DNA of 64,000 bases. Source: Clostridia bacterium (GTDB lineage Bacteria; Bacillota_A; Clostridia; Oscillospirales; Acutalibacteraceae). How positions within the stretch are numbered: position 1 is the first letter of the stretch; every line of letters begins with the position of its first letter. Location: the NCBI GenBank assembly GCA_017456015.1, contig JAFTLL010000001.1, positions 1 through 64,000 of the forward strand. The letters are read 5' to 3'. The notes beneath the pieces are model-generated. The model worked only from the letters and a program-made list of their open reading frames with translations, was not told the DNA's origin and did no database searches. The translations under genes and the position numbers were made by a program. Shown here piece by piece: positions 1-9,719 of this stretch.

Positions 1-68
1 GATACGCTCTGCGGCCGGAGGGAAATATATTGTATTGTAAATGAGTTGCATAGATAAGGAGTAAAAGA
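1..68 (+). other. Leader upstream of topA, no gene seen
   Basis: No coding region can be supported here. The stretch carries the topA ribosome binding site AAGGAG at 56-61, seven bases before the ATG. In related Firmicutes dprA usually precedes topA, but its end is not visible in this short stretch. Confidence 0.6.
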
Positions 69-2171
69 ATGGCTGATTTGGTTATTGTTGAGTCGCCCAC
101 AAAGGTAAAATCCATTCAGAAATATCTTGGGGACGGCTATCAGGTCATGGCGAGCATGGGACATATTCGTGATTTGCCGAAATCCAAGCTCGGAATTGAT
201 GTAGAGCATGACTTTGCACCTCAATATGTAAATATGAGCGACAAGCGAGAGTTGATCAAAAAATTGAAGGAAGCGGCCACCAACGCCGATAAAGTTTACC
301 TCGCAACCGACCCGGACCGCGAGGGTGAAGCGATTTCCTGGCATTTGGCACAACTCCTTGCTTTGGATATAAACAGCGAAAATCGGCTGGAATTTAATGA
401 GATTACAAAAACCGGTGTCCAGAACGGCTTTGCGCATCCGCGCAAACTGGATTTACATTTGGTGGATGCACAACAGGCGCGTCGCGTGCTGGACCGTTTG
501 GTTGGCTATAAATTGAGTCCGTTTCTTTGGAAAAAGGTTCGCCGCGGTCTGTCGGCCGGCCGTGTGCAGTCGGTTGCACTGAAACTGATTGTAGACCGCG
601 AAAAAGAAATTGAGGCCTTTGTGCCCGAAGAGTTTTGGGAGTTGCATGCTCGGTTTTCGGCACAGAAGGTTACCTTTTCGGCCAAACTGCATAGCGATGC
701 AAACGGCCAAAAGGTCGAGATGAAGGAACAAGCCGATGCCGACCGGATTTTGCAGGCCTTGCAGGGCGCGGAATATACCGTCAGCAATGTAAAAAAAGGT
801 GTGCGCAACCGCCAACCGGCAGCCCCCTTTATCACCTCCACGCTGCAACAGGAGGCTTCGCGCAAGCTGGGCTTCCAGGCACAGCGCACCATGCGGATTG
901 CACAGCAATTGTATGAGGGTATTGAGGTTGCTGGACACGGTTCTACCGGTTTAATTACCTATATGCGTACCGATTCACTCCGTATTTCCAACGAGGCACG
1001 CACAGCAGCGAAAAATTATATCGCGCAGCGGTACGGTGCAGCCTATCTGCCGAAAACCGACCGTTTCTTCAAAACAAAATCGGGCGCGCAAGATGCGCAT
1101 GAGGCCATTCGTCCGACCTCTATGGAATTAACACCCGAAGCTGTAAAATCTGCACTCACGCCCGAACAGTATAAACTGTACAAGCTGATTTGGGACCGAT
1201 TTGTAGCCAGCTTAATGTCACCCTGTGTGCAGGATACGGTCAGTGTAGACATTACCGGCAACGACTATCTTTTCCGTGCCAGCGGTTATAAAATTCGGTT
1301 TGACGGCTTTACGGTGCTCTACTCCGAGGGTAAAGACGAAGAGGATGAAGCCAATCAGACGCTTCCCGAACTGCAAGTCGGCGATAAGCCGGAGTTGAAG
1401 GCCTTGGAGCCCAGCCAGCATTTCACACAGCCTCCGGCGCGTTATTCCGAGCCGACCTTGATTAAAGCCTTGGATGAAAACGGCATCGGTCGTCCGTCGA
1501 CCTATGCGCCGATTCTTGCAAATATTTTGCAAAGAGAATATATCGAGCGGGATAAAAAGTCCTTGAAGCCTACGGCTTTGGGGATTACCATCGCCGACCT
1601 GATTTCTGTGCATTTCAAAAAAATCGTTAATGTCAAGTTTACAGCCAATATGGAAACCTCGCTGGATAAAATTTCGGTTGGAACGCTCGAATGGGTGGAT
1701 GTCATCAGCGAGTTTTATGAGGAGTTTGATAAAGCTCTGCGTGCAGCAGAGCAATCGCTGGACGGCGTACGGGTTAAGGTTCCCGATGTGGAATCGGATA
1801 TAAAATGCGAGCTTTGCGGTCGAACCATGGTGATTAAAAACGGTCGTTTCGGTAAATTCTTGGCTTGTCCGGGCTATCCGGAATGTAAAAATACCAAGCC
1901 TATTGTGGTGGAAACCAAGGGTGAATGTCCGAAATGCGGCGCCAAGGTTTTGCAAAAGAAATCCAAAACCGGGCATAAATATTTCGGCTGCGAGCACAAT
2001 CCCAAGTGCGATTTTATGACTTGGGACGACCCAACGGCCGAGCGTTGCCCCGATTGCGGAAAGAGTCTCTTTAAAGCGCGCGGCGGTATCCTGCATTGTT
2101 TGAACGAGGGCTGTGGCTTTGAGAAAAAAGCGCCGGCACGCAAAACCAAAACCGGCGGTAAGAAAGCATGA
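69..2171 (+). CDS. topA: DNA topoisomerase I (type IA)
   Basis: Relaxes negatively supercoiled DNA by cutting one strand through a 5'-phosphotyrosine and passing the other. The 700-residue product starts with a TOPRIM domain (LVIVESPTKVKSIQKYL, then the acidic DPDREGEAI motif), followed by the type IA core with the catalytic motif TYMRTDS, placing the nucleophile at about Tyr298. The C-terminal end has three or four zinc-ribbon units (CELCGRTM, CPGYPECKN, CPKCGAK, CPDCGKS) and a basic tail, as in Firmicute TopA. The ATG has a good AAGGAG site seven bases upstream. The stop overlaps the start of trmFO by four bases (ATGA), so the two are translationally coupled. Confidence 0.98.
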   Translation: MADLVIVESPTKVKSIQKYLGDGYQVMASMGHIRDLPKSKLGIDVEHDFAPQYVNMSDKRELIKKLKEAATNADKVYLATDPDREGEAISWHLAQLLALDINSENRLEFNEITKTGVQNGFAHPRKLDLHLVDAQQARRVLDRLVGYKLSPFLWKKVRRGLSAGRVQSVALKLIVDREKEIEAFVPEEFWELHARFSAQKVTFSAKLHSDANGQKVEMKEQADADRILQALQGAEYTVSNVKKGVRNRQPAAPFITSTLQQEASRKLGFQAQRTMRIAQQLYEGIEVAGHGSTGLITYMRTDSLRISNEARTAAKNYIAQRYGAAYLPKTDRFFKTKSGAQDAHEAIRPTSMELTPEAVKSALTPEQYKLYKLIWDRFVASLMSPCVQDTVSVDITGNDYLFRASGYKIRFDGFTVLYSEGKDEEDEANQTLPELQVGDKPELKALEPSQHFTQPPARYSEPTLIKALDENGIGRPSTYAPILANILQREYIERDKKSLKPTALGITIADLISVHFKKIVNVKFTANMETSLDKISVGTLEWVDVISEFYEEFDKALRAAEQSLDGVRVKVPDVESDIKCELCGRTMVIKNGRFGKFLACPGYPECKNTKPIVVETKGECPKCGAKVLQKKSKTGHKYFGCEHNPKCDFMTWDDPTAERCPDCGKSLFKARGGILHCLNEGCGFEKKAPARKTKTGGKKA

Positions 2172-3460
2172 AACTTTCGGTTATAGGCGCAGGACTGGCC
2201 GGATGCGAGGCCGCTTTTGCGGCGGCAGAACGCGGCATTTCGGTCACCTTATATGAAATGAAACCGCAACGCTTTTCTCCGGCACATACCTCGTCGTTGT
2301 TTGCGGAGTTGGTTTGTTCCAATTCCTTAAAGGCGGCACGGCTGGATTCTGCGGCCGGACTGTTAAAGGCAGAAATGCGCTCTCTCGGCTCGGTCTGTCT
2401 GCGTGCGGCCGATGGTTGTACGGTTCCGGCCGGCGGTGCGCTGGCGGTTGACCGTCAGCGTTTTTCCGAAGCGGTAACCGAAGCGGTACGCAAGCACCCC
2501 AATATTACGGTGGTCGAGCAGGAAATCACAGATATACCGGAAGGCACGGTCATTGTGGCAACCGGCCCCTTGACCGACGGTGCGCTGGCCGAAAGCATAG
2601 CCGCCCTTTGCGGCACGGAATATCTGCGTTTTTATGATGCCGCCGCGCCGATTGTATCTGCGGAATCGGTGGATATGCAGAAGGCTTTTGCCGCCTCGCG
2701 ATATGATAAAGGTGAGGCCGACTATATCAATTGCCCCTTTAACAAGGAAGAATATGAGCGCTTTCACGCGGCGCTGGTTGCGGCCGAAACGGCACCTTTG
2801 CATGGATTCGACCATGCACCGAAGGTCTATGAGGGCTGTATGCCGATTGAGGTGTTGGCCAAACGCGGCACCGATGCCATTCGTTTCGGCCCGATGAAAC
2901 CGGTCGGTTTGCGTGACCCGCGCACCGGACACCGCCCCTGGGCAGTGGTGCAGTTGCGCAAGGAAAATACCGAAGCGACGATGTACAATTTGGTCGGTTT
3001 TCAGACCAATTTGAAATTCGGTGAGCAAAAACGGGTATTTTCTATGATACCGGGATTGGAAAAGGCAGAGTTTTTGCGGTACGGCGTAATGCACCGTAAC
3101 TCCTTTTTAAACAGTCCGGCGCTCTTAAATCCGATACTTTCATTAAAAAAAGAGCCCCGTATTTATTTTGCCGGTCAAATCACCGGTATGGAGGGTTATA
3201 TGGAATCGGCAGCGGCAGGCTTGGTTGCCGGAATCAACGCGGCCAATGCCCTTTTGGGGCAACAGGAATTTATGCCGCCGGAAACTACCATGATTGGTGC
3301 ACTTTGCCGCTATGTTGCGCAAAGCACCGCCAAGGATTTTCAGCCGATGGGGGCGAATTTCGGTATTTTGCCCGGGCTTGACACCAAAATTAAGGACAAG
3401 CGTGCGCGCTATATGGCGCTGGCGCAAAGAGCCATGCAATTTTATGAGATGAGGGGATGA
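2168..3460 (+). CDS. trmFO: Folate-dependent tRNA (uracil-54-C5)-methyltransferase TrmFO
   Basis: Makes ribothymidine at position 54 of tRNA, using methylenetetrahydrofolate as carbon donor and reduced FAD, unlike the SAM-dependent TrmA. The 430-residue protein opens with an FAD-binding GAGLAGCEAA motif at residues 7-16 and has the family segments FAELVCSNSLK, CPFNKEEY and YFAGQITGMEGYMES. Length and order match the family. It overlaps topA by four bases and is followed after four bases by plsX. topA-trmFO is a conserved pair in Firmicutes. Confidence 0.97.
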   Translation: MKLSVIGAGLAGCEAAFAAAERGISVTLYEMKPQRFSPAHTSSLFAELVCSNSLKAARLDSAAGLLKAEMRSLGSVCLRAADGCTVPAGGALAVDRQRFSEAVTEAVRKHPNITVVEQEITDIPEGTVIVATGPLTDGALAESIAALCGTEYLRFYDAAAPIVSAESVDMQKAFAASRYDKGEADYINCPFNKEEYERFHAALVAAETAPLHGFDHAPKVYEGCMPIEVLAKRGTDAIRFGPMKPVGLRDPRTGHRPWAVVQLRKENTEATMYNLVGFQTNLKFGEQKRVFSMIPGLEKAEFLRYGVMHRNSFLNSPALLNPILSLKKEPRIYFAGQITGMEGYMESAAAGLVAGINAANALLGQQEFMPPETTMIGALCRYVAQSTAKDFQPMGANFGILPGLDTKIKDKRARYMALAQRAMQFYEMRG

Positions 3461-3464
3461 CACG

Positions 3465-4454
3465 ATGAGAATTGTTGTTGACGCATTTGGAGGCGACCAT
3501 GCGCCGCTCGCACCGGTTTTGGGTGCGCGTCAGGCGAAGGATGCCTACGGAGTCGATATTACATTGGTTGGTAAGGAAGAAGAAATCCGCGCCTGTGCCG
3601 CCGAAAACGGCATTGATTTAACCGGACTGGATATTCATCCGGCGGCCGATGTTTTTTCCATGCACACCGACCCGACCGAGTTAATCAAATCAGGCAAAAA
3701 TTCTTCCTTGGCGGTGGCTTGCCAACTGGTGGCGGACGGACAGGGCGACGCGGTGGTGTCGGCCGGCAGTACCGGCGCATTGGTGGTTGGCGGCACCTTT
3801 ATTGTCAAACGGATAAAAGGCGTTAAACGCGCCGCGCTCGGTACGCTCATTCCCGGCGCAGAAAAACCCTTTTTTATGATGGACATCGGTGCAAACGCCG
3901 AGTGCCGCCCGGAAATGTTGGTGCAGTTTGCGGTCATGTCCTCGGTTTACTGTAAAAATGTACTCGGTCAGGAGAATCCCACCGTCGGTCTTTTGAATAT
4001 CGGTACCGAAGAAACTAAGGGTACAGAGCTGCAAAAAGAGGCCTATCGTCTGTTGCAATCCGCACCGGTGAATTTTATCGGCAATGTGGAGGCCAGAGAT
4101 GTTCCTTCCGGTGCTTGCGATATCGTGATTGCCGACGGCTTTACCGGCAACGTTGCACTGAAACTCTACGAGGGCGTTTCGATGTCGATGTTCGGCGCCA
4201 TCAAAAAAATCTTTAAAAAGAATGCCCTGTCCAAATTGGCGGCCGCTATGGTAATGGGCGGATTAAAGGAATTAAAAGGCAAATCCGATTACAGTGTTGT
4301 CGGCGGTGCCGCATTGTTAGGGGTGCAAAAGGGCATCATCAAAGCTCACGGCAGCTCCAATGCGAATGCTTTTCAGCACGCCATTCGGCAGGCACTCTTT
4401 TTCTGCGAAAACCAGGTGGCTGAAAAAATAGCAGAAAATCTCAAATCAAAATAA
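3465..4454 (+). CDS. plsX: Phosphate acyltransferase PlsX
   Basis: Converts acyl-ACP to acyl-phosphate, the acyl donor for PlsY in phospholipid synthesis. It acts peripherally at the membrane. The 329-residue protein has the family opening VVDAFGGDHAP, the middle segments SAGSTGALVVGG and MDIGANAE, and the later DGFTGNVALK. The ATG follows a GAGGGGATGA ribosome binding site inside the end of trmFO. In many Clostridia acpP follows plsX, but here rnc starts 15 bases after the stop and no acpP lies between them, so the carrier protein must be encoded elsewhere. Confidence 0.97.
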   Translation: MRIVVDAFGGDHAPLAPVLGARQAKDAYGVDITLVGKEEEIRACAAENGIDLTGLDIHPAADVFSMHTDPTELIKSGKNSSLAVACQLVADGQGDAVVSAGSTGALVVGGTFIVKRIKGVKRAALGTLIPGAEKPFFMMDIGANAECRPEMLVQFAVMSSVYCKNVLGQENPTVGLLNIGTEETKGTELQKEAYRLLQSAPVNFIGNVEARDVPSGACDIVIADGFTGNVALKLYEGVSMSMFGAIKKIFKKNALSKLAAAMVMGGLKELKGKSDYSVVGGAALLGVQKGIIKAHGSSNANAFQHAIRQALFFCENQVAEKIAENLKSK

Positions 4455-4469
4455 CAAGAGGAAAAAGCC

Positions 4470-5147
4470 ATGACAAAACTCGAAAAAAACATAGGGTACA
4501 CTTTTAAAAATAAAAATCTGCTCACCCAGGCACTTTCCCATTCCTCTTATGCCAACGAGAAAAAGGGCGCACTCGGCTCAAACGAAAGATTGGAATTTTT
4601 GGGTGACTCGGTACTTTCGGTGATTGTTTCAAACTATATTTATCAGAATTTCCCCGATTTGCCTGAGGGGGAATTGACCAAAATTCGTGCGGCACTGGTC
4701 TGTGAGGGCTCGCTGTGCGCTTTTTCCAAAGAGCTGGAAGTAGGCGAATTTCTGCTTTTGGGAAAAGGTGAACAGCAAAACGGCGGCCGTATGCGGCCTT
4801 CGATTTTGGCCGATGCCTTTGAGGCGATTTTGGCGGCCATATACTTGGATGGCGGTATGGAGCCGGCGCGCCGCCATGTGCTGCGTTTTATCGAACGGGA
4901 AATCAAGGAGCAGCATGAGCATTTTGCCGATTACAAAACTGTATTGCAGGAAATCATTCAGCGCAATCCAGAAGAAGCTTTAAGTTATGTGTTGGTCGGG
5001 GAATCCGGTCCGGACCATGACAAAACCTTTACCGTCAATGTCATGTTGAATTCCAACAAAATCGGGACCGGCACCGGGCATAGCAAAAAACAGGCCGAGC
5101 AACTGGCCGCCAAACAAGCGCTGGAACTGATGGGCGAAACGGTATGA
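4470..5147 (+). CDS. rnc: Ribonuclease III
   Basis: Cuts double-stranded RNA, including rRNA precursors, as a dimer with two Mg ions. The 225-residue protein has the RNase III signature NERLEFLGDS at residues 38-47, the second acidic cluster in ADAFEAILAAIYLDGG, and a C-terminal double-stranded RNA-binding domain ending SKKQAEQLAAKQALELMG. Length is typical. It lies between plsX and a radical SAM gene and overlaps the latter by four bases, an arrangement common upstream of smc in Clostridia. Confidence 0.98.
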   Translation: MTKLEKNIGYTFKNKNLLTQALSHSSYANEKKGALGSNERLEFLGDSVLSVIVSNYIYQNFPDLPEGELTKIRAALVCEGSLCAFSKELEVGEFLLLGKGEQQNGGRMRPSILADAFEAILAAIYLDGGMEPARRHVLRFIEREIKEQHEHFADYKTVLQEIIQRNPEEALSYVLVGESGPDHDKTFTVNVMLNSNKIGTGTGHSKKQAEQLAAKQALELMGETV

Positions 5148-6136
5148 GCCGTCACGCCAATATAGCGATTTTTGTTCCGCATATCGGCTGTGCGCATCGC
5201 TGTTCTTTTTGTGACCAAACGGCCATTACCGGTATGCATACATTACCCACAGCGGCCGATGTGCATTTGGCGGTGCAAAGGGCGGTTGCAAGCCCGAACT
5301 ACAATCCGGAACAAACCGAAATTGCCTTTTTCGGCGGTAGTTTTACGGCTATTGACGCTGCCTATATGCTGGAACTGCTGGATGCGGCATACACCCATGT
5401 GCAAAAGGGCAGTGTAAGGGGGATTCGTGTTTCCACCCGGCCGGACGCCGTCGAAAACGAGGTCTTGGCGCTGTTAAAGCGAAGGGGTGTCACAACGATT
5501 GAATTGGGTGCGCAGAGCATGGTCGATTCGGTGCTGATTGCCAATGGTCGCGGCCATACGGCGGCAGAAGTAGAGCAAGCCGCCGAGCGGATTCGCACAC
5601 AGGGCTTTTCGCTTGGCGTGCAAATGATGACCGGGTTGTATACCGATACCGATGACGGCGCAAAATACACCGCGCAAAAACTGGCCGATTGCCGACCCGA
5701 CGCGGTGCGAATTTATCCGGCAATTACTTTAAAACATACCCGCTTGGCGGCCCTGTATCAGCAAGGAAAGTACCGGCCGCAAGATTTAAATGCGGCGGTA
5801 GAACTTTGTGCAGAGTTGCTGTCCTTTTTTGAAGGGCAAAATATTCCGGTGATTCGCTTGGGACTGCACAGTATTGAAATGGCCGATTATGTTGCCGGCC
5901 CTTGGCATCCGGCCTTTCGGGAGCTTTGCGAAAGCCGGCTGTATTTGCAGGCGGCGACGGAACAGCTTGGCGCCAAAGGGGATTACAATGTATATGTGCA
6001 TCCCTCGGCCCTTTCAAAAATGATTGGTCAAGCCAGGGGCAATATTGAATTTTTAAAACAAATGGGCTATAATTGTAATGTTTACGGGGATGCGTCCCTT
6101 TCCAAATATCAAGTAAAATGCAAGGAGCGTGAATAA
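5144..6136 (+). CDS. Elp3/YhcC-like radical SAM protein of unknown substrate
   Basis: A 330-residue radical SAM protein. The 4Fe-4S-binding CX3CX2C motif is at Cys16, Cys20 and Cys23 (IGCAHRCSFCDQ). It is followed by the SAM-binding segment FFGGSFTA and a TIM-barrel core (STRPDAVENEVLALLKRRGV, IELGAQSMVD), with a C-terminal extension of the Elp3-like class. No acetyltransferase domain is visible, so it is not a full Elp3. Genes of this class recur between rnc and smc in Clostridia, but their reaction is not established. It starts inside the rnc stop and ends three bases before the smc start, so it is in the same transcript. Confidence 0.85.
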   Translation: MSRHANIAIFVPHIGCAHRCSFCDQTAITGMHTLPTAADVHLAVQRAVASPNYNPEQTEIAFFGGSFTAIDAAYMLELLDAAYTHVQKGSVRGIRVSTRPDAVENEVLALLKRRGVTTIELGAQSMVDSVLIANGRGHTAAEVEQAAERIRTQGFSLGVQMMTGLYTDTDDGAKYTAQKLADCRPDAVRIYPAITLKHTRLAALYQQGKYRPQDLNAAVELCAELLSFFEGQNIPVIRLGLHSIEMADYVAGPWHPAFRELCESRLYLQAATEQLGAKGDYNVYVHPSALSKMIGQARGNIEFLKQMGYNCNVYGDASLSKYQVKCKERE

Positions 6137-6139
6137 AGG

Positions 6140-9100
6140 GTGCTGTTAAAATCGATTGAAATCCAGGGTTTTAAATCTTTTGCAGATAAAACCGTACTGC
6201 AATTCGGCAACGGCATCACCGGTGTTGTCGGCCCGAACGGCAGCGGGAAAAGCAATATTTCCGACGCGGTGCGCTGGGTACTAGGCGAACAATCCACCAA
6301 AAGCCTGCGCGGGCAGAGCATGGAGGATGTCATTTTCGGCGGCACAGCCGACCGAAAGCCCCACGGTTTTGCCGAGGTTACGCTCACGATTGACAATACC
6401 GACAGAACATTAAACTTTGATAATGATTTTGTAGCCGTTACCCGCCGCTATTATCGTTCGCACGAAAGCGAATATTTAATCAACAAGGCGGTTGTCCGCT
6501 TAAAGGATGTGCACGAGCTGTTTATGGATACCGGTCTGGGACGGGACGGCTATTCCATGATCGGGCAGGGTAAAATTGACACCATTGTCAGCAGCAAATC
6601 CAACGAACGCAGAGATATATTTGAAGAAGCCTCGGGTATTTCCCGGTATCGTTATCGCAAATTGGAATCCGAGCGCAAGCTGGCACAGGCAGATGAAAAT
6701 TTGCTTCGCTTAAAAGATATTATGAGCGAATTGGAGGGCCGTGTCGGACCGTTAAAGGAGCAAAGCCGCAAGGCCGAAATCTTTTTAGAATTGGCCGAGG
6801 AAAAGAAAAATCTGGAAATCGGCATTTGGCTGCACACGCTGGATAGATTTAATGATGCACTTCGCAACCAGGAAAATAAGATTGCGATCGCCGAGGCACA
6901 TTATGCCGAAGCCGAGGCAGAGCTTTCGGGCCTCGCAGCGCAGATAGACAGTCGCTCCAAGCGTTTCAGTGATTTGACCGCCCAAATTGACGCCTATACG
7001 CAGCAAATTGCCGCATTGGAAGAATCCATCGCGCGCACCGAGGGCGAAATTGCCGTTCTGGAAAATTCCGCGGCGCACAATACCCAAACGACCGAGCGGA
7101 TTCGTGGGGATATTGACGCTTTGGCAGAGTCAGATGTGGCCGCAAAACAGGAAATCGAAGCGCGCTACGCCGAAATTGCACAAAAGAAGGAAAGCCTGGC
7201 GCAGTTGGGCACAAAAACCGCCACGCTGACCCAAGCGCTGACCGAGTTAATCAGCAGTAGCGAAAGCATTTCTCGCACGATGGAGGATTTGACACATCGG
7301 TTAAACCTCCTTTCTGCGCAAAGCTCGGATTATCGAGTAGAAATGGTGACCGCCCAGTCCTCTGTGGCGGAAATTGACGCGCGCAAAGCGGCCGTGACCG
7401 AGGAAATTGAGCAGGCCGGCGAAACGGTGCAAAAGTTGGAAGCCGAGCACGCGCTGTTGGAAAAAGATTTGACTCGCGCGGAAGATACGGTTTCGGAATG
7501 CGAAAACGCATTGCAAGGGTATACACTGATTCAAAATACGAAAAATGAAAAGGTAGCCACCTGTCGGCAGGCGGCCGATACCTTGGCGCTGGATATTGAA
7601 GCCAAGCTCCGCCGCGCCCAAATTTTGGAAGACCTTGAAAAAAACATGGAGGGCTTTTCCCATGCCGTTAAATCGGTGATGCAGAGCGCCAAAAAGGGGC
7701 AGTTGCGCGGTATCCACGGACCGGTCACGCAAATTCTGACCGTTCCGAAAAAATACACCGTTGCCATTGAGGTGGCCTTGGGCAATGCCGCACAGCATAT
7801 CGTTGTGGACAGCGATGCAAATGCAAAGCAGGCAATTGAAATGCTCAAACGGGGCAATCTCGGCCGCGCCACCTTTTTACCGGTGCAGTCGGTGCGTCCC
7901 CGTAGCTTTGAAGCCGATGCATACGCAGAAGCCTTTGGCTATGTGGGTGTGGCTTCCGATTTGGTTTCTGCCGATAAACAATATGCCGATATTGTCAGTT
8001 CTCTGCTGGGCAATACGATTGTGGCCGAGGACATTGACAGCGCGGTTGCCATGGCGAAAAAATCCGGCTACAAATGCAAGGTGGTCACGCTGGACGGTCA
8101 GGTTGTTAATCCCGGCGGTTCTTTAACCGGTGGTTCTCTGACCCGTAATGCAGGGCTGTTGAGCCGTGCAGCCGATATTGAAAAGTTGCACGACGAGGTT
8201 AAGACCATGCGTGCCGACCTGGAAAAAAGGCAGGCCGAATTGGCAGCGGCAGAACAGGAGCTTGCCGCAACCGATGCACAGATTATTTCGGCCCGTGCGG
8301 CCATTTCGACCGCCAACGAGGATAAAATCCGCCTGCTCGGTGAATTGCGCCGTATTCATGAACTGGCACAGGCCGCAAAAGAGCAAAAAGAAAACCTTAC
8401 CGCTGAGCAGACCGCGTTGAGCGAGCGTCGTGTACAGCTGAACGAAACGATAGAAAGCGCAACGGCCGGTCTTGCCCAATTGGACGCGCAAAAGCAAAAA
8501 TTGCAAACCGAGCTGGATTCGGTTTCGGGCGGTCGAGAGGGCAATTCCCGCAAGCGCGAGGACCTTTCGGCAGAGTTGACCGAGCTGCGCTTAAAAACCA
8601 TTGAAATTGAAAAGGATATCGAATCGGTTACGGTTAGCGCCAAACTGTTGGAGGCGGCTGTGGTCGACCGCGAAGGCAAAGCGGCCTCTAATCAGGCCGA
8701 AATCGAAGCGCTGTTAAAAGAAAATGAAGCCTTGCAGTCGCAGGCCGAGCAATTGCGCCGGCAAAATGCAGAGGCAACCGAGCGTATTGCCGCGGCAAAA
8801 GAGCAATGTGCCCAATGGATTGATGAGCGCGACAGCTTTGATAAGGTCGGGCAGGAATTACGGGACAGCGAACGCGAAAAAGCCTCCGAACGCGAAAAAA
8901 TCGGCGGCGAACTGGTTCGCCTGCGTGAGCGTAAGGAAAATATGGTGCGCGAGTATGACGATGTGGTTCGGCGCTTGTTCGATGAATATGAACTGACCCG
9001 AAGTGAAGCCGAACAGCGTGTTGAGCGCATTGAAAATGTGGTAGAAGCCAAACGCAGCCTGGGCGAAGTGAAAAACAAAATTCGCTCTTTGGGTAATGTA

Positions 9101-9715
9101 AACGTTTCGGCGATTGAAGAATATAAAGAGGTCAGCGAACGCTACGAGTTTATGACCGCACAAATGGAGGATATTCAACGCTCGCGTGCGGAATTAAACC
9201 GCATTATCAGTGAACTGACCGAGCAGATGAAAACCCTCTTTATGGAAGGCTTTACGCAAATCGGTGCCAATTTCTCAAAAACCTTTACCGAACTCTTTGG
9301 CGGTGGTAAAGCCGAGTTGGTGCTCTCCGAGCCGGATAACATATTGGAAAGTGGTATTGATATCGTTGCTAAACTGCCCGGAAAGAATGTTCCCAGTCTG
9401 GACGGACTTTCGGGCGGAGAAAAGGCGCTTGTTGCCATTTCTATTTACTTTTCCATTATGCGCGTAAATCCGCCTCCCTTCTGTTTCTTGGACGAGGTTG
9501 ATACCGCGCTGGACGATATCAATGTAGAGCGCTTTGCCAACTATATGAAGCGGTCGGATTTTTCCACGCAGTTTATCTGCGTGACCCACCGTCGCGGTAC
9601 CATGGAGGCCGCCGATATGCTGTACGGTGTTACCATGCAGGAAAAGGGTGTTTCCAAGCTGTTGCAGTTGAATGTAGATGAATTGATAAAAACCTTGCAC
9701 TTGGAGGATAAATAG
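6140..9715 (+). CDS. smc: Chromosome segregation protein SMC
   Basis: The ATPase arm of the Smc-ScpAB condensin that compacts and separates sister chromosomes. The 1191-residue protein has the N-terminal Walker A motif GPNGSGKS near residue 35, a long coiled coil, a hinge around residues 510-640 containing GNAAQHIVVDSDANAK, a second coiled coil, and a C-terminal head with the signature LSGGEKALVAISIYF and Walker B CFLDEVDTALDD. The GTG start is chosen because the protein then opens MLLKSIEIQGFKSFA, the usual SMC N terminus, with AAGGAG twelve bases upstream. Confidence 0.98.
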   Translation: MLLKSIEIQGFKSFADKTVLQFGNGITGVVGPNGSGKSNISDAVRWVLGEQSTKSLRGQSMEDVIFGGTADRKPHGFAEVTLTIDNTDRTLNFDNDFVAVTRRYYRSHESEYLINKAVVRLKDVHELFMDTGLGRDGYSMIGQGKIDTIVSSKSNERRDIFEEASGISRYRYRKLESERKLAQADENLLRLKDIMSELEGRVGPLKEQSRKAEIFLELAEEKKNLEIGIWLHTLDRFNDALRNQENKIAIAEAHYAEAEAELSGLAAQIDSRSKRFSDLTAQIDAYTQQIAALEESIARTEGEIAVLENSAAHNTQTTERIRGDIDALAESDVAAKQEIEARYAEIAQKKESLAQLGTKTATLTQALTELISSSESISRTMEDLTHRLNLLSAQSSDYRVEMVTAQSSVAEIDARKAAVTEEIEQAGETVQKLEAEHALLEKDLTRAEDTVSECENALQGYTLIQNTKNEKVATCRQAADTLALDIEAKLRRAQILEDLEKNMEGFSHAVKSVMQSAKKGQLRGIHGPVTQILTVPKKYTVAIEVALGNAAQHIVVDSDANAKQAIEMLKRGNLGRATFLPVQSVRPRSFEADAYAEAFGYVGVASDLVSADKQYADIVSSLLGNTIVAEDIDSAVAMAKKSGYKCKVVTLDGQVVNPGGSLTGGSLTRNAGLLSRAADIEKLHDEVKTMRADLEKRQAELAAAEQELAATDAQIISARAAISTANEDKIRLLGELRRIHELAQAAKEQKENLTAEQTALSERRVQLNETIESATAGLAQLDAQKQKLQTELDSVSGGREGNSRKREDLSAELTELRLKTIEIEKDIESVTVSAKLLEAAVVDREGKAASNQAEIEALLKENEALQSQAEQLRRQNAEATERIAAAKEQCAQWIDERDSFDKVGQELRDSEREKASEREKIGGELVRLRERKENMVREYDDVVRRLFDEYELTRSEAEQRVERIENVVEAKRSLGEVKNKIRSLGNVNVSAIEEYKEVSERYEFMTAQMEDIQRSRAELNRIISELTEQMKTLFMEGFTQIGANFSKTFTELFGGGKAELVLSEPDNILESGIDIVAKLPGKNVPSLDGLSGGEKALVAISIYFSIMRVNPPPFCFLDEVDTALDDINVERFANYMKRSDFSTQFICVTHRRGTMEAADMLYGVTMQEKGVSKLLQLNVDELIKTLHLEDK

Positions 9716-9719
9716 GCAA

